A DNA stretch of 64,000 nucleotides, taken from NCBI GenBank assembly GCA_015039365.1, contig WION01000165.1, positions 51,066 through 115,065 of the forward strand. Direction: 5' to 3'. Within the stretch, counting starts at the first letter, position 1. Every line of letters starts with the position of its first letter. The DNA comes from Amanita rubescens (lineage: Eukaryota > Basidiomycota > Agaricomycetes > Agaricales > Amanitaceae). Below are positions 11,152 to 24,900 of this stretch, piece after piece. The notes under the pieces were generated by a model, which saw nothing but the letters and a program-made list of their open reading frames with translations, ran no database searches and was not told the origin of the DNA. The position numbers and the translations under genes are program-made.

Positions 11152-14100
11152 ATGCCATTAGGCTCTTGTTTCTCTGCTATTTTTGGATGGGGACTTGCTT
11201 CACCCGTCGTGCCAAGCTTAGGACCTGCCGCAGCTCTTCTGGATGTCATCGTAGCCCTGTCCAAGAAGCTACCCCAAAACAGGTCCGTACAATCTCGCGC
11301 AGTGCAAATTTACTCGAGTCCCACATTCTTTACAGGAATGCTGCTCGTCGACTGTCTGATAGGTGTCAGTACCTATACAATACCCTAAAGCAGTATGAAA
11401 AGAAACGCCTTTCCGATCATACGGGTCGATTTCGGGATACAGTGTTCAAGTCAGTCATCGGTTCTCCGATGATGAATTAACTGACCTAAAACGGCGTGTA
11501 GATGTCTTAACCAAGTTAAGGATGCGATGCAGAAATGGTCAGAAAAAAGCTGGTTTCAGATGTTGGTGCACCAAGGCGATTTTGAGGCCGAATTCAATTA
11601 TTGTGATGCTGCGATCGCCGATTGCCTTACTTTCTTCTATGTCAGTGAGCTCTGGCTGTTCGTAACGTAAATTCATCTCTAACAATTTATTAGACTATTT
11701 CACGAATGGCCGCCTCGGCAAGCTTGAAAGAAAACGAAAAATGGACAAGGGATCTGAAAGAGAGTCTGGATGCCGACCATAAGGCTATTGTGGAACAGTT
11801 TGCCGCTATCGATTTCACGCAACGAGTGACGGAGAGCGAACTCTGGCAGCATAAAGATGACATAAGGAAAATCTTGATGATGATGCAAAAGGTGCGTGAA
11901 CTGTACACGTAGGAGGTTGGGTCGCTTGACATACAATCAGGGCCTGGCGGAGCATGATGTCGTGTCGGAAGAGGGACGCAACCGTATGGCCACGAACCTA
12001 TATAACTTACTCCGGTTGTCCAACCTGCTCCCACCGGAATGCCAACTGCACTCTGGAATGGTTGGGTGGTCGGGAGATATTCCCATTGAAGGCAGCAGGA
12101 ACGTTGATACGTACAAGGGTAGGTATCTCCAATGCGAGGACGTGAGGATCAAGGTCATGCGCACTGTCAATATGAAGAACGATAAAACAGTCAAGGTATG
12201 TTGTCATGGTGAAATCCTACCTACTGGTGACTCAAAATGTTTTCAGAGGATACGGCGCGAGGTCGAGGTATGGGGGAGGATATATGCAATTGATAAGGGA
12301 ATGCATATTACACCGTTTTATGGATTCTACAGCCCTGACGGCTTTCGTCTGTGAGTACCTCTGACAACGCCGGTACCGCTAGCACGCTAACGTCCATGCT
12401 AGTGCTTTGGTTAGTCCATGGGTTAATAATGGGAATACCCTAGCATATGTCAAGAAAAACGACAATGTTGTCAATTACAATAAGCTGGCACGTCATTTGC
12501 TGCGTCTAGTTCTCATGCCAAGAGCTTAATTGTGTCGTTCTAGATTATCGGCACTGCAGAGGGGATCAAAGTGCTGCACACGATGAGTCCTCCCATTATT
12601 CACGGGAATTTGAGAGCAGTTCGTGCCGTTGTTTATAGGAGTCAGACAGAACCATTGATGCTTTACAAGGAAAACATACTTATTGGAGATGAGGGTCAAC
12701 CACTGATCACGGACTTTGCTCTCGCCAAGGCATGTCGCGTTGACCTGCCAGCATGAGGATTGCTTATCTCACTTTTTGAAGCTTGAAGGAAATGAGGCGA
12801 CCCGATCTGGTGGCGAGTCAGACAGTTACAGATGGTTTGCACCGGAGATGTTTGAAGAATACGCCAAGATGTCGGCCAAGGGTGATATATACAGTTTTGG
12901 CATGACCATTCTGGAGGTTCACCTCGATGTTCTCTTTTTTTCATGTTAGAATGCTGATACTCCTTTAGCTGCTTACGCACGACGTACCTTATGCGAACAT
13001 TGAAAGAAATTTCCAGGTGCTTTTGAGAAAGGGAGATGGACTACTACCCAATCGTCCGCGAGATGAGCAAGTCATCAAGCGCGGATTGGACGACAGGATG
13101 TGGCACCTTCTCTCCATATGCTGGTCCAGAGACCCAATGGACAGACCTTCGATCGCTCAGTTGGTGGCGGCGCTTTCGGAAGGCTACGCTACTATACATG
13201 GACCCATCGAATCTTTGTTTGTAGCAGAGAGCGAGATGGATAGAAGCAAGTCATTGAATAAGGTTCAAGCTCATACCTTAATGTCAAATCAATTGCTGAT
13301 CGTATATCTCCCGCACTGCGTTAGACGGAGACGAACAATGATGTCCAACTTAATCAAAATAAACTTCTGACGTTTACTTGCGTCCCATTGTTACTTGCAG
13401 CCCTAAGTGAGGTATTTACTTACACACCTGAGGCACTAACCCCCCCCCACTGATAAGGATAATGACTAGTTAAAGGCACTCGGTAAATCTCCAGTTAATG
13501 AGATCACCCTACGCCATGCGCGCGAACTATTGGATCTACCAGATTTTTCTGCTATTCAAGTCCCATCCGAAACGTGGAGTAGCTCAAATGTCAAGCTATT
13601 ACTTGATTTCATCCTTTCTGTACGCTGTTCCATTTGAACCTTTGTCTGTCTTGACCTTTTCCCCCCATTTAGTTGTTTCATGAAGATAGGCTAATAAATT
13701 CCGGCATTCAAGACTCAACTCAAAAGGCCAGGCAACTGATGCTCCAGCTCACATTGACGGACGTCATGCCTGAGTCCTTATTTATTACTGGCGTTAACAT
13801 GGATTCTAAACCGTTCGCTGTCGGAGGCTATGGTCGTATTTTTAGAGGCGATTACAAGGGGAAGCAAGTGGCACTCAAGATGGTCGACAAAGGCCGTAAG
13901 GAGGTTACCTCATTGTCATTATTTTTCTTGCCTAAGCGCTAATTTGTTTGGTAAGGGTTCACTCAGACAAGACTTCTGTCGCGAAGCACTAGTTTGGCGA
14001 TCACTCTTCCACCGTTTTATCCTCCCTCTACTAGGAATATTTGACGATGGATCACAGCTATACCTCGTGTCGCCTTTCATGAGAAACAAAACGTTAAGGC

Positions 14101-14839
14101 AATGGAGAGACAAGCATAGTCCTGCAGTAGCTGATATACATAAGATGGTAAGATTACTGTAACAGTGGTTATCAGAACAGTCAAACGATATCGCTAATGC
14201 TCCTTAGATGCTAGAGGTAGCTAAGGGTGTTCAGTACGTTCATTCTGAAGGGATCGTGCACGGCGACTTACATGGAGTACGTGTTTTGACATCCAATGCT
14301 CCCCATCAGTTCATCTCATTTTCAACCAGGGAAATGTCCTTCTTGACTTCGATCTTAGCTGCAAAATCACTGATTTTGGGTCAAGTCGACACTTTGAAAC
14401 TGTCGCTTCGCGATCCACAAGAGCGCTGACTATAAATTTTGCTGCACCTGAGTTATTTGGTTTGTGCATCAAGTGTGGCCAGTCCCAGTGCAACGGATGC
14501 TATGAAGGTGACGAGAAGGAGCATCGGGGCAAAACAATGGAAACCGACGTTTATGCATTCGGTTGTCTCTATTATGAGGTGCGTTTCAGATTCTTTCTCG
14601 CTTATACAGCATTTTGAGAGACTGGTGACACAGATATTCTTTAATATCGTTCCCTTCATAAGTCCAGCGAGCATCAAATCATACGACTTATCACAAATGG
14701 AGAACGCCCAAGTCAGTTACAAAGCCCGGAAATGGGAGATAAGACATGGAATCTTATTCAGAGCTGCTGGGAGCCCGTTCCTTCTAAACGTCCGAAGATG
14801 AACGAAATAGTAGAGGTGTTGCCAACCCTACCTGCCTAG
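11152..14839 (+). CDS. HK1: MLKL-like helical domain-pseudokinase-TKL kinase, frameshifted
   Basis: ATG 11152 opens MPLGSCFSAIFGWG and a short hydrophobic helix, VPSLGPAAALLDVI, ending QNR at 11282. Exons with NAARRLSDRC, KCLNQVKDAMQKWS and LVHQGDFEAEFN form the N-terminal helical bundle. The pseudokinase has DVRIKV, HGN (12601) and DFA (12712). A phase-0 intron (13262-13322) joins SKSLNK to TETNNDVQLNQNKLL, which continues into the end of a lost TKL module (VPLLLAALSE) and then a full TKL kinase: VGGYGRIFRG, Lys 13877, HGD 14259, DFG 14372, CIKCGQSQCNGC insert. The frame breaks near 14655: after IFFNIVP one nucleotide is missing before HKSSEHQIIRLI, and the restored frame ends at TAG 14839. 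Unless the break is an assembly error, the kinase C-lobe is truncated at 14801. The activation-segment intron uses a GC donor. Confidence 0.65.
12730..12781 (+). other. GC-AG intron in HK1 pseudokinase
   Basis: The intron after FALAK starts GCATGT instead of GT and ends GAAG before CTTGAAGG. In GK1, HK3, HK4, HK5 and HK6 the same intron has a GT donor. Translation requires removal of this segment to join ALAK with LEGNE. Confidence 0.7.
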
Positions 14840-16053
14840 AGTCTATCTATGATTTGTTGCGCGACATTGCGGGTCGCATTGCTGCGATTGTAAAGTGGTA
14901 CACGTGTACGTATGTATGCTAGTCTGACATCCTCACTATGAGGTGTAGCATTTTGGATCTTAAAGTATAATCAGAGTCGTCCAACGATTGAAAGCGGTAT
15001 CGTCGCTTCCATATCTATATTCGTCTGGCCAACATGACTTTTCTCGGGACAACACTCCGTCGCGTCTGTGTTCCGACTCGGACTCCATAACGGAGGCCTG
15101 GAACAATCTATCCCCTTCCACCCGTTCAACTGATGAAAAGATGCTCTCCTGAACATCCACAAGCACTGGCACGAATCACGATTTAAGACCTAGTAAAGGT
15201 GGACCTCGCGTGGTGCATTCGGTTTTAGATAGGAAACAGAAGCACAAATGGCAACCTGGCTTTGGTAGGACCCACTGGACTCTTCGTCCGCGCTTACTCA
15301 AAAGCGACTTCATAATCTACCCGAGTGCGCGCCCTAGACGATGCAGGTCGGTCGTGTTGAGATTTGAGAGGCGAGCTATAATGGTATCAGTTATGTCTAC
15401 CATCTGGTACCAACAAGAAAAACTTACAACACATGAACGTAGCTGAACCGTGCTTCAAACACTTTCCCGAGTCTCAGGTCCCCGTCTTTAAGCGCCGATA
15501 CTACATCTGCAAGTCCCGGAAATTTTATGTTGAATTGCCGTACGAGGATATCTGTAACTTATAGGTTCTCTCCGTGCAAGGCTGGCGTTGGAGGTTGGCA
15601 GGCCTGATCAGGCGGAGTGTGAATGGGTTCAATGCTGTAGCCGAGCTCGTGACTCGGACGCGTAAATTTTTGAAATGGGACGCGCTACGTCACTAAATAG
15701 CCACAGTCCGGAACTATTCGCCTCTTTCTTCAGTTCTTGCCATCCAACGCGATCAGTTTCCTCTACTCGAGTCATTGCAGAAACACAATGTACACACCAG
15801 GATTATTACCGCGTACTCAAACATTATCGAGTGCGCATATTCCACGTCGGATACTCATGCATCGTGGTTTCGCCTAAATCTGAAGTAGGAAGGATTCGGT
15901 AGCCTTGCCTGTGTAATGCCTGAACATTATCTGACATCCTTGCCGATGCGCACCTTGACTTGGAAATTGGTCGGTCATAATCAGTTCGTTCGCCTGGCGT
16001 TTATCCAACTGCGGCATGACTTTGGGCGCTAAATGTTCTTCTCACCACCTGTC
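14840..16053. other. Intergenic, upstream block shared with GK3
   Basis: No gene is assigned. About 15280-15480 is recognisably related to about 21490-21690 in front of GK3, including matching words around TATCA(T)CTG...CAAGA(G)GAAAA(G)CTTAC. On the minus strand both look like an exon end followed by a GTAAG donor, so they may be remains of an older gene carried in the duplicated unit. Confidence 0.45.
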
Positions 16054-19000
16054 ATGGATGCCCCTCAGGCATCCACGTCCTCTCCCTCTGCCATCGAGAG
16101 AACCCTTATACCTACGACAGATGAGATTGCGGAGGAATGTCCAAGGTCACGTCAATCAAGCCACAGATGATATCCAGCTGAATATAAATACAGGTCTCGG
16201 ATCCTTATCGTTGGACGTGTAAGTCTTGTTGCCGTTCCGCCTGCGTGTTTAATTCATGGACCTCTACCCTTTCGTAGTCAGGTGTCGGGAAGTCGTCGCT
16301 TATCAAAGCTATATTCAAGGTTGATCTGGCGGTATACTGGCATCTGTCACGATTACTCTTCAGCAGCTCAATGGCACTTACTAGGATGGCCGACATTTTG
16401 GGGCTGGCTCGGCCAATATTAGCGAAGGAATTACGTCGCCTCACAACAAACACCTCATCATACACGACTCAGAATGTTATGAGCCAGGAGACGAACAAAA
16501 ATTCCGTATTTTGGAGGAATTTATCGCAGAGCGAAGTCTGAAGGAATCTATTGCTGAGAGACTCCATGCAATTTGGTGGGCTCATGATAATGCGAATCAA
16601 TCATTCAATTCATATTATTCGACAGGTTGTGCATTGCTGCGCCTTGCGTTGGTGACCCAATATTCCAAACATGGGATGAGAGGATTTTTAGTTCAAATCA
16701 ACGCAAAGGCAACTCTCCGAGATTCCTATATACACTAGTTTTGGCTGATCATGATAACAGTACCGATAATCGTCGTGTACACAAAATTTGACATTTTCAT
16801 ACAGAACAACTTGCCCGAAGGAAAGGACAGCACAACGGGGTCTAATTGTAGTTTGGAGTCTGCCGAGAGGCGTTTCAATGAGAAATATGACGAACTGTTC
16901 CGGGAATCCACGAGGAACATTGGGGGTGAGATACCATACACTGTCGTGACAAGTAGGTTCGCAATTTAGGTTGCTTCGCCCGCTTTGATGTGTGCATGTA
17001 GGTTCAATGCAGCGAACCTTGCAGCGACTGGTCGAATTGACGATGAAAAACATTGCCGAGTCTCCGAGCATCTCAAGTGGTCTTGCGCTCGGTATGAAGG
17101 ATTACTTTAATGGAAATCCTGATTAATCAGTTGACAGGGCAAGTGGAAGATTCCTTGGATGCAACACAAATTACTTTTGCTACGGCGCAGCGTATTGATA
17201 CGTCAGGTAAGATTGATGCATCAATAAAGTAAGTTTCTATCAGGAAGTGGGATAGGACTGGCGTCTTACTATTTTTATAGAGTCGGGAAAAAGAGTAAAT
17301 TGAGCCCACAGTTTGTTTTCAATCCCCTCACTTCGATTTCCAGAGTATTGGAGAGCGATAGCATCTGGGATACACTTTCTCAATTTTAGCCTTAAAAAGT
17401 GCTTAGATGTGATACACAAAGACCTTGTTTCTATATGGAATATCCGGGACATGGACGAGGTGCGCGCAGAGTGTCTTGAATATGCTATTCATCACGACTT
17501 GATAGTTCCTTCTCGGTGATGCATTCTCTCGCCAGATGCTGGTCCTCGCGGGTGATCTCATTCATCAGGACCAGGGGAATGACAGCGCACTGTAAGTGGA
17601 TATAGCACGTTGGTAGGCATTTACACAATTGACGACTGTTGCAAGGCAAGGCAAGGCAACGATGGCAGCGGCAGCAGGGGGACCAACGAATCTGTGGGCC
17701 AGCGGTATTTTCAAGAGATGGTGAGCATGTACCGGCTCTTTATGACAACACATGTTAACATCTGAACAGGCCCGAACACGTCCGTTGTATGATGGGCTAT
17801 GTAGTGGACCTCACGCTTATCCTACAAGCCGTATTCCTAGTTTCTCTTCAAGATTATTCCAAAGGCAAAGTTACACCGGATCTCATAAACGAAGTCATCT
17901 ACGAGTTTCATTTGTCGGACAAGAAAAAACGCATTCATGACGCAATCCGGGATTTTCCGAAGCCCTCGCTTTCCAAGGGTGATGTAGTGGATAAAATCGA
18001 GTCATTAATAAAGGAAAACGAGGTGTGAAGTTTCTATTTTCGCCTGAGCTCGTGACTAATCGTGTCTTCGACAATAAAACCTTACAGATGACACAGAATG
18101 ACACAAAATTTGACCAAAATAGATCTACACTTCCATCATTGCTTAGAATACTCAAGTTCGAGGTGGGGACTGCTGAAGTATCGCCGCGCCGTCACTGACG
18201 ACTACTAGCAAAGCGCTAACGGCCTGATAGTAAATCAGATGATTCTTGATCTTACGTGCAAACTGTTCAATTCACCGGACTACGACACGATTGTCGCTGA
18301 AATGAGGGACCCTTTTGATGGCGAATTATTGATTGATTTCAACCTCCTTGTACGTATCACCTTTATCCCTTGTTTTACCTCCTTACCTATTCCATAGTTA
18401 CTCCAAACCAACAGCCTATTGGATTCTGGCAATGAAGACGGCAACCGTAAAGCCAGGACGTTGATGCTCAATCTGCTAAAGAAGGCAAATGTTATACCGA
18501 AATCTCTTTTTATCGTGGACATCAAGATTGATATAGAACAAGGCATGATCAATATCGGAGGTTTTGGGCGTGGCAAATACAAAGGAGAGTTAGTCGCGCT
18601 AAAGTTGCTGGGAAAAGGCCTTAAAGACGTTAGTATCGCGCTTTTCCCTCCTCACCATACTGATTCATTTGTAAGGGCAAGTTCAGTCAAGAGCTCGTTC
18701 TGGAAGTCCTAGCGCGGCGATCGCTCTCACACCCTTTTGTTCTCCCCTTACTCGGAATATTCATAGATAGGTCCCGGCCATATTTTGTGTCGCCACACAT
18801 GAAAATTTCGTTAACTGAATGGCGAAAGACACATACACCAACCGTGCCTGAGATAAATAGGCTGGTGAGACTTCAGCGCTTGCCACGAGAGTTGAATGGT
18901 TCTATCATTGATCAGGTACAGGAGGTGGCCGCGGGCGTTCGGTACATTCACGAAGAAGGAATTGTGCATGGAGATTTGCGCGGAGTGCGTATTTTAATAT

Positions 19001-20957
19001 CGTATCCTGACCATGAATTCATGTATTGGTAGGAAAATGTCCTCCTCGATGCTGAACACCACTGCCGAATTGCCGCTGATGTTGGTTTATCCCAACAAGA
19101 TAACGCCATTGTTACGCTATCGGCCAAAGCTGGTTTGTTTAATTTTGCAGCGCCGGAACTGTTTGTCAACCTCGAAAATCGTGAAGCTCGGGTTGGAAGT
19201 AAGACGACGCAGACGGACGTATATGCTTTTGGTTGTCTTTACTATGCAGTGTGTTCCATGTGTTCCTCGACATATTAACCCACTTAAAATCGGTTTGCGC
19301 AGATATTCTTTAATACCGTTCCTTTTGAGGGGAAAAATGAATATCAGATCATGCAGCTTCTTTCGGCTGGAAAACGGCCGGATCGATTACAAAACCCGAA
19401 GATCGCAGAAGGTCCATGGAATCTCATCTTGAAATGCTGGAAAGCCCATCCTTCTGAACGTCCGTCAATGGAACGAATCGTAATGATACTGCTAAAATTT
19501 ACTCCCCTTCTATCATTACTTGCGATCCTCAAAGAGGTATACATTCCTAGGGTGTTGATGTACCGTTACTGACAACTACTAGTCAACGCCATTCGGCGGC
19601 GCGATGGTTAACAAGGGTACTCTTCGTCTCATGTGCGAATTATTCGAGCCATGCGAAGCTAAAATTACTGGGCCCGGACTGAAGAAATCTGAAGACGTTG
19701 AGCTGATACTTGACTCTCTTCTCTATGTATGTACAAGTTTGCACGGCTCGTTCCTTTATCCTCAGTATTTTCTTTCCCCTAGCTGCTTCGCAACCGTAGC
19801 CTGACGAACCTGGGCATCCGGGATGCTAACCGGAAAGCCAGGAGGCTGATGTTCAAAATAATATCCGAAACACATGTCGTACCGAAATCTCTATTTATCA
19901 ATAACGTCAAAACTTTGACACATCTTGGCACGATCGGTGCGGGTGGGTTTGGTCGTGTTTTCAGAGGCGAACATGAAGGACAGCAGGTAGCAGTGAAAGT
20001 GGTAGACAAGGGCCATAAGGATGTTCGTGCATTGCCAATTGTTTTCTTTCAGAAATACTAATCAATCTGGTAAGAATACGCTCATTAAAGCCATCCGCCG
20101 GGAAGCCTTGACATGGCGATCGCTCTCTCACCGCTTTATTCTTCCCCTGCTGGGAATATACGAGGAGAAATTACAGCTATCCCTGGTATCACCACTCATG
20201 GAAAATGGAACATTAGCCAAGTGGAGAAAACAGTGTACGCCAGACATAGCCAAGATCCATAGGGCGGTAAGATGACAGGAATTGTCACAGCAATAAAACA
20301 GATGCACTAATATCTCTCAGATGCTGGAGGTAGCTGAAGGTGTTCAGCATCTTCACTCGGAAGGCGTTGTTCACGGTGATTTACACGGAGTGCGTACTTT
20401 AATATCGAACTTTCCTATTGAGTTCACGTTATTGCCTATAAGGGAAATGTCCTCCTCGATTCCGAATTTCACTGCAAAATCACTGATTTTGGATTAACAC
20501 GACATGCTGAAGCCGCTTTTTCACGATCTACCAAAACGTTTTTGGCCAATTTTGCTGCGCCTGAATTATTTGGTTTGTGCATCAAGTGTAGTAATCCTGA
20601 TTGCGGTGGTTACCATGAGGGCCACGGGGAGCATCATATAGGAAAAACAACGGAGACGGATGTCTATGCGTTCGGTTGCCTCTATTATGCTGTACGTTTG
20701 ATGTGCTCCCGAATAGCTCGCTGGAGTTTACTGAGCAGCTACCTGCGCAGATATTCTTTAATACTGTACCGTTTCTTGACAAGAGCGATTTGCAGATTCT
20801 GGGCCTTGTCACGAAAGGAGCACGTCCAGAGCGATTAAACGGTCCAAGAATCGACGACAAAACGTGGAATCTTATCACAAGTTGTTGGATAGGCAATCCT
20901 TCTGAACGCCTAACAATGGATGTAATCGTAAAGAAAATGAAGTTGTTGTTCTCATAG
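16054..20957 (+). CDS. GK2: GTPase with tandem TKL kinase modules
   Basis: ATG 16054 (MDAPQASTSSPS...EECPR), then exons 16194-16218 (SRILIVGR) and 16278-16331 with a canonical P-loop, SGVGKSSLIKAIF. G3-like HDSECYEPGDE has lost the Gly of DxxG (DSEC); G4 TKFD is present. The linker (RPEHVRCMMGYVVDLTLI) begins near 17770. Module 1 (about 18480-19545) has a shortened Gly loop (GGFGRGKYKGE lacks about three residues), keeps Lys 18602 and HGD 18967, but has DVG (19078) instead of DFG and no Cys insert. Module 2 (about 19850-20957) is complete: GAGGFGRVFRGE, Lys 19996, HGD 20372, DFG 20485, ELFGLCIKC insert, stop TAG 20957. The modules join in frame by an intron from LAILKE to STPFGGAMVNKG (19536-19582). 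I infer a working kinase behind a weakened one. Confidence 0.75.
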
Positions 20958-21900
20958 GATACCCAGCGACTTGACATCTCCTATGGACTTGTAGGGAATG
21001 TAGCGGATCATGCATCATGTGTATATATATATATATTCATTCTTCTAATTATGCAGATTGGTGCGGTCGTTCAACTGCTCCCAACCATCAATATCCAGGT
21101 TTATCGTTTATCTCAAGCGCTAACCTTATTCTCATCTCACAGCGCTGGTTTCCCTCAAGCCTCGAAGCCATCTATTGAGTCGTTCCTCGACACCGTAACA
21201 TTTTCATCGATTAAGGGTGGTCGACGCCTACTTGCTGCCAGCCGTAATTACTGTGATCGTCAAGTCCACGCCTTCGGGTAACGCAACTACTTTCCCTTCG
21301 TGAGCGCCAGCGCGGGACGTGGATGCCATTGAGCTCGTGTATGAGATACGGAAGCAGAATACACCTATATATGCATTTCATCTTCGAAACCATTCGCTCG
21401 GTACATATGATCAGGTACACCTGTTGGATTTACAAGCCGAATTTGAGGAGGAGGGGGGGCAGAACCTGGATTCGGGTACTAAGATTCACTCGGCTTTTCG
21501 CCTGCGCTCACTCAAAAGCAATCAGATATTGACGAGGCAGATGGGTCGTTAAAAGCATGGCTTTGAGAGGCAAGCTGTGTCGATGTCAGCATGTCTAGTA
21601 TCATCTGATATCAAGAGGAAAAGCTTACCGACATTGATTTAGCGACTGCTTCCAACGTCTTTCCGACGCACACGTAAGCGAATCCTGCCTGGTCTTCAAG
21701 CAGATGCATCAACCGACGTGACAGATCCGCGTCGAGGGCAGTCAGCCATCTTTTGTTTGTTGAGGTTGACGGCATGCCAAATGATCACGGGAAACGATGT
21801 GCCTGTGTCCTGGGCCCTGTGTTTGGAACGGCCGGGAGCTTGGTTCGAGTCCGCCTACTGACCGTAGCGCTGAACGATCTTCACTGTCTCTCACTTCATC
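20958..21900. other. Intergenic upstream of GK3
   Basis: It contains a (TA)n run near 21023-21036 and the block (about 21490-21690) related to 15280-15480. On the minus strand, 21625-21750 can be read as LSRRLMHLLEDQAGFAYVC... ending at a GTAAGC donor, which may be an old exon. Nothing else is supported. Confidence 0.45.
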
Positions 21901-24900
21901 ATGGCCCCCCCTATGTCACCTGTCTGTACCGTTGAGCAATCCCTAGACCGCATTGCCGAAGAATCTCCAAGGTGGCGTTAGTTAGAGCTATCGATAACAT
22001 CCACCTGACTATCATGTAATTCCAGGTTTCGAATCCTTATCGTTGGTCGGGTACGACTAGCTGCTATTTCAATTACATGCAGTGTTCATCGTCGTTCTAT
22101 AACAGTCTGGAATGGGGAAATCGTCTCTGATCAATGCAAGACTTCTCTGGCGGTATAATCTCTTTATCGGGTATCTTTCCTCTGCTCACCGGAATCTAGG
22201 ATGTCCAACACGACCGAGCCGGTTCTGCTAACATCGACGAAGGAATTGCCTCACCTCACAACAAACATCTAATCCTTCATGATTCTCAAGGTTATGAGCC
22301 GGGGGACATAGGAAAGTTTGGTATCTTGGAGAGATTCATCACAGAACGAAGTCAGAAGGAGCCCATTGCTGAGAGGCTCCATGCAATTTGGTGTGTTCAA
22401 TGATATTAATCAATCTTTTCAACTCAAGTCGTCAAATAGGTTGTGCATTACTGCCCCTTTCTCTAGAGGTCGAATATTTGAAACAAGAGAAGAAAAGATT
22501 TTCAAGCTGAATCGCAACAAAGGTAATAAACATCCTCAATCCCTGCCTAATGCCACGCTTACCGTGACAACAGTGCCCATAATCGTCGTTTTCACAAAGT
22601 TTGACCTTTTCATAGCGTGCTTAAGCAGGCGGAATAGGGGGAAGGAAAATATTAGTATGGATTTAGCTGAAAAAAAGTTTAGAGATGAACATGGCGTGGC
22701 TTTCGAGAAGGCGACACAAAACATCTCTGGCAAGATCCCATACACAACTGTGGCGAGTACGTTTACATCTGGGGGTGTTTCGTTCGTATTGATATCCTCA
22801 CATAGTTTCGATGCCTAATACTTTGCATTGGCTTGTCGAAATTACGATGCAAAGCATAGCCGAGAGTCCCGGTCCATCGAGTATGTTCGCGTATGAGGTC
22901 ACGCCATCTGCTCTGACAGTGTGTAGGATCGACACGTAAAACCTTACAGCGTCTAGTGACGATGAACAGAGAAACCCCGATTTCATCGCTCACGCGCATT
23001 AAGAGCTTATTCGGCAGGTCTACGTGGCCGACGAGAGCAGATGGCGCTTCTTCCGCCCAAATTGCTCTCGCGCTGGCGCAACGTGTTGATATTGCGACCT
23101 GGATTGCTGCATCAATAAAGTAAGCACCCTTATCCGACTTAGAATAGATTTGACAGTTTGTTGTTGCCGCAGATTCGGAGAAAAGAGCAAGTTAAACTGA
23201 TATTATGCTGTCAACATTCTGCGTCCTTACCTCGAATCACAGGATATTTGGGTACAGTAGTATCTGGTATGCGCTATCTCAGCGTCAACATTCGAGAGTA
23301 TCTATTTGCGATACATAAGGACATTGTCATGTTTTGGAATATGGATGAGGTATGTGCAAGAAAGCGTCTTGGATGTATTGTTGTACTTATCGTACTCTGA
23401 TAGTTATTTCTCAGTGATGCGTTCTGTCATAAAATGATGGTCATCGTGGATGATCTCATCCAGCAGAATTCCAGTGTTATGTGAGTTAATATGAAACGTT
23501 GAAAATCGGCACAGCTGATGTTCATTACAAGGCAAAGAAAGGGAGTGTTGACGACGGTAGCGGCGCGTTTATCTGTCTACCAACGACGGTAAGCAGCGTC
23601 CCTCGTCATGTATCCAAGTGTGCTGGACTTCTGAATAGGCTCGAGTATACCCGTTGTCTCATGGGTTACGTGGTTGATCTTACGCTTATCTTACAAGCCG
23701 TAGCCCAGCTTTTTTCTCCGTCCCGAGTTTGGTTCACGGAAAAGGCTCAGGATCGCGTAAATGAGATCATCTACGTGTTTTGTTGCTCGGAAAAAAGGAA
23801 CCGTATCCATAAAGAAATCGTGGACTTTGTCAGCTTTCAGCGCCCATTTGGAAAGCGTAGGGTGTTGGATAAAATCGCGTCCCTGATACGTGAAAACCAG
23901 GTGTGAAGTTTGATATCTCCTCGTCAACTCGCTGCTAAACGTATCATTCATATGCTGTGCTATAGATAACGAAGGATGATGTTCAACTTGACAAAGAGCG
24001 GTCTCAAGTCCTTAAATTTGAGGTATGGGATTCTGAAGTGTCACCACATTGTCGCTCATAAATGCTAGTTATCTGTGAAAGGCCTGACAGTGAACAAGAC
24101 CATTCTTGACCTTGTCCGCAAACTGTTAGATTTGCAAGAATATGATACTATTATCTCTGAATTGGGAACTTCTGACGACATCGAACTGGTACTTGACTAT
24201 ATGCTCTATGTACGTCTTCATTTTCATTCCGATCGTTAGCATTTATCCTTACATTCCGCAGTTACTACGCAATAATGCCCTATCAGATTCTGGAATTAAA
24301 TATCCCCGAGAAGCCAGAAAACTCATGTTCCGTCTGATATCTAAGGTAAATATTATGCCCAGATGTCTGGGTATGACCGGCATAAGGACCGAGATGGATC
24401 TTATCGCCCTTGACGTGGGTGACTTTGGACGTGTTCTCGAGGGTGAGCACAATGGACAACAGGTCGCGCTGACAGCGCTGCACAAAGCCCGTCATGACGA
24501 TGTAAGCGCATTTCCTATCTTTTTCCCTTCACGATGCTGATGCATTTGGTAAGGATCTGCTCAGAAAAGATTTTCATCGGCAAGCCCTCACGTGGCGATC
24601 GGTCATACACAGTTTCATCCACCCTCTACTAGGAATATTTGAGCATAGTTCACAACTATTTCTTGTGTCACCGTTGATGAGAAATGGGACGTTAACCCAA
24701 TGGAGGAAGGACAAGACGCGAAGTATTGCCGAGATACAGACGCGGGTAATGTATTATTGCACTCATCGATATACAATAACTGATGCCTATTAGATACTAG
24801 AGGTAGCTAAAGGTGTTCAATATATCCACTCTAATGGAATTGTTCATGGCAATTTGCACGGGGTAAGTGTTACAGATACTGTACGCCATCCATTAATTCG

